A stretch of 50,631 bases of DNA, taken from Oligella ureolytica DSM 18253. Lineage in GTDB: Bacteria > Pseudomonadota > Gammaproteobacteria > Burkholderiales > Burkholderiaceae_B. The DNA lies in contig NZ_KB892292.1 in NCBI RefSeq assembly GCF_000373745.1, positions 1 through 50,631 of the forward strand. Direction: 5' to 3'. Under the pieces are notes generated by a model. The model searched no databases. It was not told the DNA's origin and was given only the letters and a program-made list of their open reading frames with translations. Of the stretch, positions 38,598-46,760 are shown piece after piece (the first letter of the stretch is position 1; each line of letters begins with the position of its first letter). The translations under genes and the position numbers were made by a program.

Positions 38598-39578
38598 CTA
38601 GGCAAAATGATTAAAACCTTGAGGCAATTTTTCTACAACTTGCTGCCTTGAGTCAAGCAACACAAGCTCACGATCAGCAGTTATCTGACCAATACGACTT
38701 ACCTTTGCCGTTGAGTTTACTGCACATTGCTCTATCTCGCTACGGTATTTTGCCGGTGCAGTAAAACAGAGTACATACTCATCACCTCCTGCCAGCATCG
38801 CATCCCAAGATTGCTCAGCAGTCAGCACACTAAGTGCCGGATATAATGGCACCTTATTGCTATGGACCACCGCCCCCACCTCACTCGCTTTAAGAATGTG
38901 TGAAAGGTCTTGTAATAAGCCATCAGAGACGTCAATCATGGCATGTACGTAGGGTTTGAGTAATAAACCCAGCTTAACCTCAGGTTCGGGCTGCTCTAAC
39001 CGTGGGCGAGTCGCTTGAAGTAAATTTACTTCATCACTACTTAGCGGAGCCAGCCTTTGTTTGATTAACAAATCCAATGCTATTTTAGGCGCACCTAATT
39101 GGCCGCTCACCCAAATATCATCACCGACACAAGCACTTGAGCGCAAGGCGTGCGGTTGATCCGCCAAACCAAGTGCGGTCACACTAATAAATATCCCCTG
39201 CTCACTACGTGTCGTATCACCACCTACAAGAGCACAATCATAGCGCTCGGCAAGCTCCTTGAAACCCCTGCTAAACGATGCTAACCACTGCGAATCAACC
39301 TTGGGTAAACCGACCCCAAGCAAACAAGCAACAGGCTTGGCTCCCATTGCAGCGAGATCAGAAAGGTTGACAGCGAGCGCCTTATGCCCCAATAAAAAAG
39401 GGTCGGCATCCGAAAAAAAATGCCTCCCCTCAATAAGTACGTCCTTACAAATGACTAAGTCGCCCTGCCGCACATTTAAAACAGCACAATCATCTCCAAT
39501 CCCTACAAAACCGGCCGACTCTGTTATAGAGGCGACACTGCTTGTAAAATACTGGCGGATTAGGGCAAACTCATCCAC
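38598..39578 (-). CDS. thiL: Thiamine-monophosphate kinase
   Basis: The 326-residue kinase makes thiamine diphosphate. GIGDDCAVL near 27-35, SDLAAMGAKPVACLLGV, LVGGDTTRS and IDVSDGLLQDL are the conserved blocks. It directly abuts nusB: the nusB stop codon ends where thiL's ATG begins. This is the usual beta-proteobacterial place for thiL. Confidence 0.96.
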   Translation of the reverse strand: MDEFALIRQYFTSSVASITESAGFVGIGDDCAVLNVRQGDLVICKDVLIEGRHFFSDADPFLLGHKALAVNLSDLAAMGAKPVACLLGVGLPKVDSQWLASFSRGFKELAERYDCALVGGDTTRSEQGIFISVTALGLADQPHALRSSACVGDDIWVSGQLGAPKIALDLLIKQRLAPLSSDEVNLLQATRPRLEQPEPEVKLGLLLKPYVHAMIDVSDGLLQDLSHILKASEVGAVVHSNKVPLYPALSVLTAEQSWDAMLAGGDEYVLCFTAPAKYRSEIEQCAVNSTAKVSRIGQITADRELVLLDSRQQVVEKLPQGFNHFA

Positions 39579-40022
39579 TTAGCGACCACCCTTTACCTCG
39601 ACTGCACGTAACTCAGCTGCTAACTTATCTAACACGCCATTGACAAACTTAAAGCCATCTGTAGCGCCAAACTCCTTGGTCATCTCAACCGCTTCATTAA
39701 TCACCACGCGATAAGGTACATCTAAACTGTTTTTTAGTTCAAAAGCAGCGATCATTAGCGCGCTATACTCTACCGGTGAAAGCTCATTAACCGGACGATC
39801 AAGATAAGGCTCTATCTCAGTTTGTAAAGAAGCATGCTCGCGAAGTACGCCATGTAAGATTTTTTGTAATAGGCTCTGATCTGCTAGATCATAGTCTTCA
39901 AGCTCTCTTAGATTTGCTTCAATCAAACCGATCTCAGCACCACTCGGAGCAATAAACCAACCATAAAGGCCCTGCAAAGCCAATTCGCGGGCACGTCGAC
40001 GTGCACTTTTTTTAATACTCAA
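39579..40022 (-). CDS. nusB: Transcription antitermination factor NusB
   Basis: The 147-residue helical RNA-binding protein acts with NusE in rRNA antitermination. RRRARELALQGLYGWF, VNELSPVEYSALMIAAFEL, VINEAVEMTKEFGATDGFKFVNGVLDKL are family motifs. It lies 11 nt after ribH. Confidence 0.96.
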   Translation of the reverse strand: MSIKKSARRRARELALQGLYGWFIAPSGAEIGLIEANLRELEDYDLADQSLLQKILHGVLREHASLQTEIEPYLDRPVNELSPVEYSALMIAAFELKNSLDVPYRVVINEAVEMTKEFGATDGFKFVNGVLDKLAAELRAVEVKGGR

Positions 40023-40033
40023 CTTATTCCCTT

Positions 40034-40573
40034 CTACTTCTCGTCGTCTTCGTCGATATCATCTTCGTCAACGTCGTCTTCGTCATCAAAATCATCATCA
40101 CCGATTTCATATTCCGGTGTCAGATAGCTCACAAGATTGGCCATTTCAACCGCCACGATAGCACAATCAATGCCTTTCTCTTCGGCTCGTTCCTTGGCCT
40201 GCTCTTCATTTTCAGTGGTCAAAATACCATTAGCAATCGGCACTCCGGTCTCTAAACTTACGCGAGTAATCGCAGCGGCAGATTCATTACTAACAATTTC
40301 AAAGTGATAAGTCTCACCGCGAATCACTGCACCTAACGCAATGAGTGCATCAAACTCATCGGTTTGAGCCATTTCATGCAATGCGAAACCTGCCTCTAAA
40401 GCGCCGGGTACCGTCACTACCATGATATTTTCTTCATCAACTCCTAACTCACCCAATTGAGCTAAACACGCGTCTAACTCCATATAGGTAATTTCTTCTG
40501 TAAATCGAGCACAAACAATGCCAATGTGCAGATCTTCACCATTTAAATCGGGCGCTAAAGTGTAGGGTTTCAT
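40034..40573 (-). CDS. ribH: 6,7-dimethyl-8-ribityllumazine synthase with acidic C-terminal tail
   Basis: The 179-residue enzyme condenses DHBP with the ribityl pyrimidine. [14 protein letters not shown] and [17 protein letters not shown] (with H90) are the active-site blocks, and the core ends at [11 protein letters not shown]. Residues 154-179 are an extra acidic tail of mostly Asp and Glu, encoded by GAC/GAA-type repeats at about 40038-40100. The tail is unusual and would project from the icosahedral or pentameric shell. Follows ribBA by 47 nt. Confidence 0.95.
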   Translation of the reverse strand: MKPYTLAPDLNGEDLHIGIVCARFTEEITYMELDACLAQLGELGVDEENIMVVTVPGALEAGFALHEMAQTDEFDALIALGAVIRGETYHFEIVSNESAAAITRVSLETGVPIANGILTTENEEQAKERAEEKGIDCAIVAVEMANLVSYLTPEYEIGDDDFDDEDDVDEDDIDEDDEK

Positions 40574-40620
40574 AGTAAAGTCCTCTTGATTAGAGTAAAA
40601 GTTTAATTAAACTCGATGCG

Positions 40621-41817
40621 CTATTTTGCATCATGAGCATCGTTTTGATCTTGATAAAATCCAGTGACAGTTAAACCATAACCTGCCATGCTCGGTATTT
40701 TAACCGGTGTAGCCATTAAACGCATTTGAGAGACATTTAAATCCTTCAAAATCTGTGCCCCGACACCATAGGTTCGTAAGTTATAGCCATCGTGCTTGCG
40801 ACCTTTTGGTGCATCTACCTTGGGCTCTACGCCCCACGAAGCCATCTGCTTTGCCACTTCGGCCTTGCTATACTCGACATCACAATTAAGCATTACCATC
40901 ACGCCACAGCCTGAGTCTCTAATAGCCTCTAACGCCACAGACACTCCCCAACTGTGAGACTTATCCTCACAATCTAATATATCCAACATAGTTACTGGCT
41001 CATGCACACGGACCAAAGCCTCACGCCCTGGACTCATTTCACCATAGACCAGCGCCATGTGCGTGGCGTTAGACGTTTTATCCTGATATGAAACAGCGTC
41101 AAACGTGCCCCACGGCGTAAGCATTTGCTTGCTGCCCAAGCGAGTAATCATCGATTCGTGCTCACTACGATACTGGATCAAGTCAGTGATCGTACCGATC
41201 TTTATGCCGAACTGCTTCGAAAACTCAATTAAATCAGGTAAACGCGCCATTTCGCCATCCGGCTTTAGAATTTCGCAAATAACCGCTGCTGGTGTCAATC
41301 CTGCCATCGCTGTTAAGTCACAGCCGGCCTCGGTATGTCCGGCACGAATCAATACCCCACCCGGTACAGCGCGAACCGGAAATATATGCCCCGGAGAAAC
41401 GATATCTTCAGGGTTGGCATCAGCCGCCACAGCGGCTTTAATTGTAGTCGCGCGATCTGCAGCAGAAATACCGGTGGTTACGCCCTCGGCGGCTTCAATT
41501 GAAATGGTAAAGTTTGTCTCAAAACCACTCTGGTTGTTACTGGTCATTAAATCCAAACCAAGCTGCTCTGCACGATCTCCGGTAATCGTCAAGCAGACCA
41601 ATCCGCGAGCATGGGTGACCATAAAATTAATTGCTTCAGGTGTCACAAAGTCTGCTGCCATCAAAAGATCGCCTTCATTTTCGCGGTCCTCTTCATCAAC
41701 CAAAATCACCATGCGACCTTGACGTAACTCCTCAACAATTTCAGTCACTGAAGAAATCGCTGTCGCCATGCTGCCAGTTTCGACCAACTCACTGGTCTGA
41801 CCTTGCTCAGAACTCAT
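40621..41817 (-). CDS. ribBA: DHBP synthase RibB fused to a degenerate GTP cyclohydrolase II domain
   Basis: The 398-residue protein begins at the ATG at 41815-41817. Residues 20-215 are a complete 3,4-dihydroxy-2-butanone-4-phosphate synthase (DEEDRENEGDLLMAADF, RAGHTEAGCDLTAMAGL). The second half aligns in outline with GTP cyclohydrolase II, but the zinc ligands of the CxxxxxFxSxRCDC loop are absent (HEPVTMLDILDCEDKSHSWG instead) and RQEGRG is missing. So I expect only RibB activity, as in the RibBX type of betaproteobacteria. First gene of the riboflavin operon; no FMN riboswitch is visible upstream. Confidence 0.9.
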   Translation of the reverse strand: MSSEQGQTSELVETGSMATAISSVTEIVEELRQGRMVILVDEEDRENEGDLLMAADFVTPEAINFMVTHARGLVCLTITGDRAEQLGLDLMTSNNQSGFETNFTISIEAAEGVTTGISAADRATTIKAAVAADANPEDIVSPGHIFPVRAVPGGVLIRAGHTEAGCDLTAMAGLTPAAVICEILKPDGEMARLPDLIEFSKQFGIKIGTITDLIQYRSEHESMITRLGSKQMLTPWGTFDAVSYQDKTSNATHMALVYGEMSPGREALVRVHEPVTMLDILDCEDKSHSWGVSVALEAIRDSGCGVMVMLNCDVEYSKAEVAKQMASWGVEPKVDAPKGRKHDGYNLRTYGVGAQILKDLNVSQMRLMATPVKIPSMAGYGLTVTGFYQDQNDAHDAK

Positions 41818-42179
41818 AATCAATCACTTATCCATCAATTAAAAAATATGCTGTTATTGTACCCCTAAGCGCCCTCTCTGGTGTGAAAGTGCGATTTATT
41901 TTTAAGGCATTAAGGAAAAGCCGAGAAAAATTTTTAATCACCCGGAACATTTAAAATTTTAAATAGTCTAAATATATCATTCAAATATTAACTATCTCCT
42001 ACGCTTTATAGTTTCAAAAAATTTCCGACGCAATGTAAAAATAGTTTACATTTAAGCTATCGCAATAATATTATTTTTATGCAAAAATTCAACTAAAGGG
42101 TCAGTTTATTATTACGACCCAAAACAAACATTTCTCGGACAATTAATTTTTTGACCAAGTTAGCCACAAAGGAATCCCT
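41818..42179. other. Divergent intergenic region between ribBA and the MarR gene
   Basis: A 362-nt A/T-rich stretch with no gene. It contains the palindrome ATGTAAA-AATAG-TTTACAT at 42033-42051, 129 nt before the MarR start, the size of a MarR-type operator. I did not find the conserved FMN-riboswitch sequence. Confidence 0.5.
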
Positions 42180-42668
42180 ATGAACATCGACTTAGAGACC
42201 AGGATTAATGATTCCAGTAGCGAAGACTTACGACTTGTACTTCGCCTGGCCGCTTTTAACAACTTAATTCAAAATGAACTTCGCAATCGCTTACGACTTC
42301 AATTTGATATGACCGCTCCCCGCTATGAACTATTAGCTCAATTATCGACTGAAACCCAAGGACTTAAAATGGGCGAACTTTCTGATCGCTTAATGGTTAG
42401 TAATGGCAATATCACCGCGATTAGTTTACAACTGGAAAAAGCCGGATTGATCAGTCGCGCAACAAACCGTCAGGATCGTCGCAGCACCTTTATCAAAATG
42501 ACTGCCAAGGGCAAAAAGATCTTTGCCAAGATGGAGGTGGCCTATAACCAATGGGTTGAAGAGTTACTAAATCAATTATCTAAGCAATCCAAAGAGCAGC
42601 TATACCAACGCCTTGACGAGGGTAAACAAGCGGTTTCTGCCACCTTACTCACCAACAACGAAAATTAG
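42180..42668 (+). CDS. MarR-family transcriptional regulator
   Basis: The 162-residue protein has the MarR winged helix: APRYELLAQLS, GLKMGELSDRLMVSNGNITAIS as recognition helix, and the wing RATNRQDRRSTFIKMTAKG containing the conserved DRR. Helices before and after form the dimer. It is 21 nt upstream of the CYTH/CHAD-like gene and may be in one operon with it. Ligand unknown. Confidence 0.9.
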   Translation: MNIDLETRINDSSSEDLRLVLRLAAFNNLIQNELRNRLRLQFDMTAPRYELLAQLSTETQGLKMGELSDRLMVSNGNITAISLQLEKAGLISRATNRQDRRSTFIKMTAKGKKIFAKMEVAYNQWVEELLNQLSKQSKEQLYQRLDEGKQAVSATLLTNNEN

Positions 42669-42689
42669 AGGTTAAACCAAATAGCCAAT

Positions 42690-43679
42690 ATGAGCGTCGA
42701 GCAAGAACTAAAACTTCATGTGCAAGCAGCATCTCGTCAAGCAGTCAAAGAAATTATTGATACGGCAACTGCCAAGACTATCCATCTACGCGCCTTTTAC
42801 TTTGACACCTGTACTCGAGAACTCGCACAAGCAGGCATTGCACTTCGCTTGCGCAAAGAAGATGGCATTTGGATACAAACCATCAAATTACCCGGTGATG
42901 ATGCTCTGAGCAAGATCGAATATAACCATCCTCGACCAGATGCTACGCTCGACTTGAGTGTTTACCAAAGCACACCTGCTAAGCAAGCTTTTAGCCAATT
43001 AAAAAATGAGCTGGTCGCTCGCTTTGAAACGGATATTTATCGCACCCTAAGACTGGAAGAAACTCCTTATGGAGTGATAGAGCTAGCGTATGACAATGGC
43101 TATATTCGCTCAGCCCAGCTAGAGATTCCTGTGTGTGAACTGGAACTAGAGCTCAAAGAGGGCTCATCCGCCGCTATTTTCACTATGGCTAATACGTGGC
43201 AGCGGCAGCATCAATTTATGCTGGACTTTCGAAGCAAGGCCGAACGCGGGGATGCTCTGGCCTCCGCAGCCATAGATTCGAAACGTATCGATACAGACTT
43301 TAAGCTATGGCAGCCATGGCACATTGACATGGATAATGCAGAGCTCTCAGCCCTCAGCATCAAGCAAGCGGTGCAGTTATACCTAGAGCAAGTTGCCAGA
43401 AATGCCGCCATCATTGCCGGCATTGACCGCGTTGACATAAAAGGTGATCTCAGCCTGGGGATCATTCAGCATATTAATCAGCTATGCTCTGCGCTGCAGA
43501 GCTTACGGCAACTATACGCCGAGAGCGACAAACCGTCCAATGTTCTACTAACCGCACTCCAACACTACCACGACAAATTCTCGCAGGCTTCGTCTACTGA
43601 GGCCAAGGAATTAGCAGGTAGTATTGATTTCCAAGCTTGCTTATTAGAGATATTAACTTGGACCATTGTCAAAGCCTAG
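42690..43679 (+). CDS. CYTH-domain protein with degenerate CHAD-like C-terminus
   Basis: The 329-residue protein opens with the CYTH signature E4-x-E6-x-K8 (VEQELKL) and continues with YFDTCTRELAQAGIALRLRKE, matching triphosphate tunnel metalloenzymes that hydrolyse inorganic triphosphate. From about 225 an all-helical region resembles CHAD, the polyphosphate-binding domain. One conserved His remains (GIIQHINQLCSALQSLRQLY), but most of the basic residues of a normal CHAD helix are lost. Catalysis is plausible; granule binding is doubtful. Confidence 0.8.
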   Translation: MSVEQELKLHVQAASRQAVKEIIDTATAKTIHLRAFYFDTCTRELAQAGIALRLRKEDGIWIQTIKLPGDDALSKIEYNHPRPDATLDLSVYQSTPAKQAFSQLKNELVARFETDIYRTLRLEETPYGVIELAYDNGYIRSAQLEIPVCELELELKEGSSAAIFTMANTWQRQHQFMLDFRSKAERGDALASAAIDSKRIDTDFKLWQPWHIDMDNAELSALSIKQAVQLYLEQVARNAAIIAGIDRVDIKGDLSLGIIQHINQLCSALQSLRQLYAESDKPSNVLLTALQHYHDKFSQASSTEAKELAGSIDFQACLLEILTWTIVKA

Positions 43680-43716
43680 CGTATTAATAGGCGGTGACTT
43701 AGCATTAATTGATTAA

Positions 43717-45039
43717 TCAACCAAGCAATGCACTGGCAAACTCAGCAGCACTGAAGGGTTGCAGATCATGCAACGACTCACCCACGCCAATCCAATAGAC
43801 AGGCACAGGCCTGACTCCCTGACTACCGGCAGCAACGGCGGCAAGGGTACCGCCTTTGGCGGTGCCATCAAGCTTGGTCACGACCAAACCGGTCAATCCA
43901 AGTGCCGCATCAAAGGTTTTAATCTGTGTAATCACGTTTTGACCGGTATTACCATCGACCACCAGTAATACTTCGTGAGGCGCTTCATTATCCGCTTTGT
44001 TAATCACTCGCTTAATTTTCTTAAGCTCTTCCATCAGGTGTAACTGCGTCGGTAGGCGACCAGCCGTATCAATCATCACAACATTGGCCTGACGCGCCTT
44101 GCCGGCATTTACTGCATCAAAGGCAACCGCTGCTGGATCTCCACCATCTTGAGAAATAACCGCGACATTATTCCGCTTGCCCCATTCAACAAGCTGTTCG
44201 CGTGCAGCGGCCCGGAAGGTATCACCCGCTGCCAATAAGACGCTGGCACCGGACGCTTGAAAATGATGAGCTAACTTACCAATTGATGTTGTTTTACCGG
44301 CGCCGTTTACCCCTGCAATCATGACCACAGACGTACCGTCTAACGGCAACATAAATGACTTTTCTAAAGGCTTCAGATGCTCTGTTAGCAACTCTTTCAG
44401 CGCCTCTTTAACCTGCTCACCCTCTTCAATTCGTTGCTGCTTAACCTTGGCTCGTAACTTAGTAAGCAAAGACTCTGTTGCCTCAATACCGGCATCAGCC
44501 ATCAACAAGGCGGTCTCTAGCTCCTCAAAAAGCTCCTCATCAACCTTCACACCAACAAATAAGGATCCAATATTTGAGCCGGTTCGAGACAATCCCTGTC
44601 GTAAGCGCTGCATCCAAGACGCCTTGGGAGCTGGCTCAGCCTCTTGTACAGGCTGCTCTTGCACCGCTTCAGTAGCAGGAACGACTAATTTTGCTTCCTC
44701 AGCTGCTTCGGGTGTTGCCACTGGGCCAGTTTCACTGACTGCTCCGACCTCTTCTACGCGAGCCTCGACCATCGGCTCAGACTCAATTGCTTCATCAGTT
44801 ACTTTAGGCTCCACTGACCCAGACTCAGTGACTGGACTAGGACTTGATGCTGGAGCTGGAACAGTCTCTGGTTCACTAGGCGCTGCCGGCGCGCTAGGTG
44901 TCAGTGTAGCCTCCTCAGGCTCAACACCTGCTACTTCCGACTCGCTCTCTTCCACCTGCTCCGGCACTAGCGTGGATTCAGGCTCCTGATTAACTTTATT
45001 TTCTTCTTTTGACTTTTTTCGTCGAAAAAATCTAAACAT
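43717..45039 (-). CDS. ftsY: Signal recognition particle receptor FtsY
   Basis: The 440-residue GTPase docks the SRP-ribosome complex at the membrane. Residues 1-140 are an acidic, Pro/Ala/Glu-rich A domain with a basic start (FRFFRRKKSKEE). The N domain follows, then G1 GVNGAGKT (243-250), DTFRAAAREQL, DTAGRLPT, TKLDGTAKGG and GVGESLHDLQPF. It is divergent from rsmD, as in many betaproteobacteria. Confidence 0.97.
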   Translation of the reverse strand: MFRFFRRKKSKEENKVNQEPESTLVPEQVEESESEVAGVEPEEATLTPSAPAAPSEPETVPAPASSPSPVTESGSVEPKVTDEAIESEPMVEARVEEVGAVSETGPVATPEAAEEAKLVVPATEAVQEQPVQEAEPAPKASWMQRLRQGLSRTGSNIGSLFVGVKVDEELFEELETALLMADAGIEATESLLTKLRAKVKQQRIEEGEQVKEALKELLTEHLKPLEKSFMLPLDGTSVVMIAGVNGAGKTTSIGKLAHHFQASGASVLLAAGDTFRAAAREQLVEWGKRNNVAVISQDGGDPAAVAFDAVNAGKARQANVVMIDTAGRLPTQLHLMEELKKIKRVINKADNEAPHEVLLVVDGNTGQNVITQIKTFDAALGLTGLVVTKLDGTAKGGTLAAVAAGSQGVRPVPVYWIGVGESLHDLQPFSAAEFASALLG

Positions 45040-45182
45040 ACTATCTCACTTAATGGTCATGGACGCATTGAAAGAACTTTGCAATAACCTTATTCAAGCT
45101 CATATTATACTGGTTTATACTTAGTAACTAGATTAATATAAATTCGACCGCTATGAGTCGAAATTAGGATACGATTCGATAA

Positions 45183-45782
45183 ATGAGCAAATCACTGTCT
45201 AAAACGCGCTCGAAACCACAGCAAATTCGCATTATTAGTGGCTCTCTTAAGCGCAGCATACTACCGGTTATAGACTTAGACGGTTTACGTCCTACGCCAG
45301 ACCGAGTGCGTGAGACACTTTTTAACTGGTTAACTTATTTCTGGGATGGCGACTTTTCAGATAAGTCTGTGTTGGATTTGTTTGCCGGCAGTGGCGCCTT
45401 AGGATTTGAAGCCGCTTCACGTGGCGCACAGCATGTGCAGATGGTTGAAAAGCACCCAAAAGCTGTGGCTGCATTACGACAATTTCGTGATAAGCACAAG
45501 TTAAGCCAGGTCCGTATTAATGACCATGATGCCAAACTTGCCCTAAAGCGCATGGATCATAGTCGATTTGATCTGATACTGATTGATCCGCCGTTTGCCG
45601 ACGAGCAATTACTTAGCACCACGAGCGCGGCGCTTCCTAGTATTTGCAAGCATGGTACATTAGTTTATGTTGAGAGTGCAGCCGCTGTCGAGCTGCCGGA
45701 GCAGTTTGAATTACTGAGGCAGGATAAAGCCGGCGCCAGTCACTTCTATTTGTATTGTTATAATTCTGAAAGCAGAGTTTAA
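45183..45782 (+). CDS. rsmD: 16S rRNA (guanine966-N2)-methyltransferase
   Basis: The 199-residue methyltransferase has IISGSLKR, RPTPDRVRETLFNWL, the SAM-binding DLFAGSGALGFEAASRGA and the catalytic DPPF at 135-138. It modifies G966 of 16S rRNA. It starts rsmD-coaD-fdx. Confidence 0.96.
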   Translation: MSKSLSKTRSKPQQIRIISGSLKRSILPVIDLDGLRPTPDRVRETLFNWLTYFWDGDFSDKSVLDLFAGSGALGFEAASRGAQHVQMVEKHPKAVAALRQFRDKHKLSQVRINDHDAKLALKRMDHSRFDLILIDPPFADEQLLSTTSAALPSICKHGTLVYVESAAAVELPEQFELLRQDKAGASHFYLYCYNSESRV

Positions 45783-45810
45783 ATCTCTTATAATGTCAGG
45801 TTCATAATAA

Positions 45811-46371
<561 letters not shown>

Positions 46372-46419
46372 ATGGTTTAAGCGATTCATTTAATTTTAAT
46401 GATCATTTTAAGGTAAATT

Positions 46420-46683
46420 ATGGCTCTCTATATTGATCACGAATGCATCAACTGTGATGTGTGTGAACCCCAATGTCCTAATGAGGCGATCTTCATGGGC
46501 CCGGAGATCTATGTGATTGACCCTGCAAAATGCACAGAATGTATTGGTCACCATGATGAACCTCAATGCCAAGTCATCTGCCCTATTGACTGTATCTATC
46601 CGGATCCTGAGTGGAAGGAATCAGAAGAGCAGCTCATGGAAAAATTCCGCCAACTCACAGGTGACAGCAAACTACCAGTTTAA
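46420..46683 (+). CDS. 2[4Fe-4S] ferredoxin (YfhL type)
   Basis: The 87-residue protein has a first cluster motif C9-x2-C12-x2-C15-x3-C19-P and a second with C38-x2-C41, an 8-residue insertion, then C50-x3-C54-P, the Alvin/YfhL type ferredoxin with an extended loop. It sits after coaD, a common arrangement in betaproteobacteria, and is closed by a long terminator hairpin. The partner is unknown. Confidence 0.93.
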   Translation: MALYIDHECINCDVCEPQCPNEAIFMGPEIYVIDPAKCTECIGHHDEPQCQVICPIDCIYPDPEWKESEEQLMEKFRQLTGDSKLPV

Positions 46684-46719
46684 ATCTAGCTTCAAGATAC
46701 GTCAAACCCTAAGTGTTGA

Positions 46720-46760
46720 CAATGGCTTGATAAAGGGTGATTTATCAAGCCATTGCTTTT
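46720..46760 (+). terminator. Rho-independent terminator after the ferredoxin gene
   Basis: The 15-bp perfect arms CAATGGCTTGATAAA (46720-46734) and TTTATCAAGCCATTG (46741-46755) have a 6-nt loop and are followed by CTTTT. The plus-strand T-run overlaps the stop codon of the convergent asmA-like gene. Confidence 0.9.

Noticed and set aside
41105-41722. 205-codon plus-strand frame antisense to ribBA
   Set aside because: Shadow of a conserved gene; no motif, wrong composition.
41818-42179. FMN riboswitch upstream of ribBA
   Set aside because: No conserved RFN-type sequence blocks on the minus strand.
44321-44989. 222-codon plus-strand frame antisense to ftsY
   Set aside because: Ser/Thr-rich product is the mirror of the acidic FtsY A domain; no ribosome binding site or family match.
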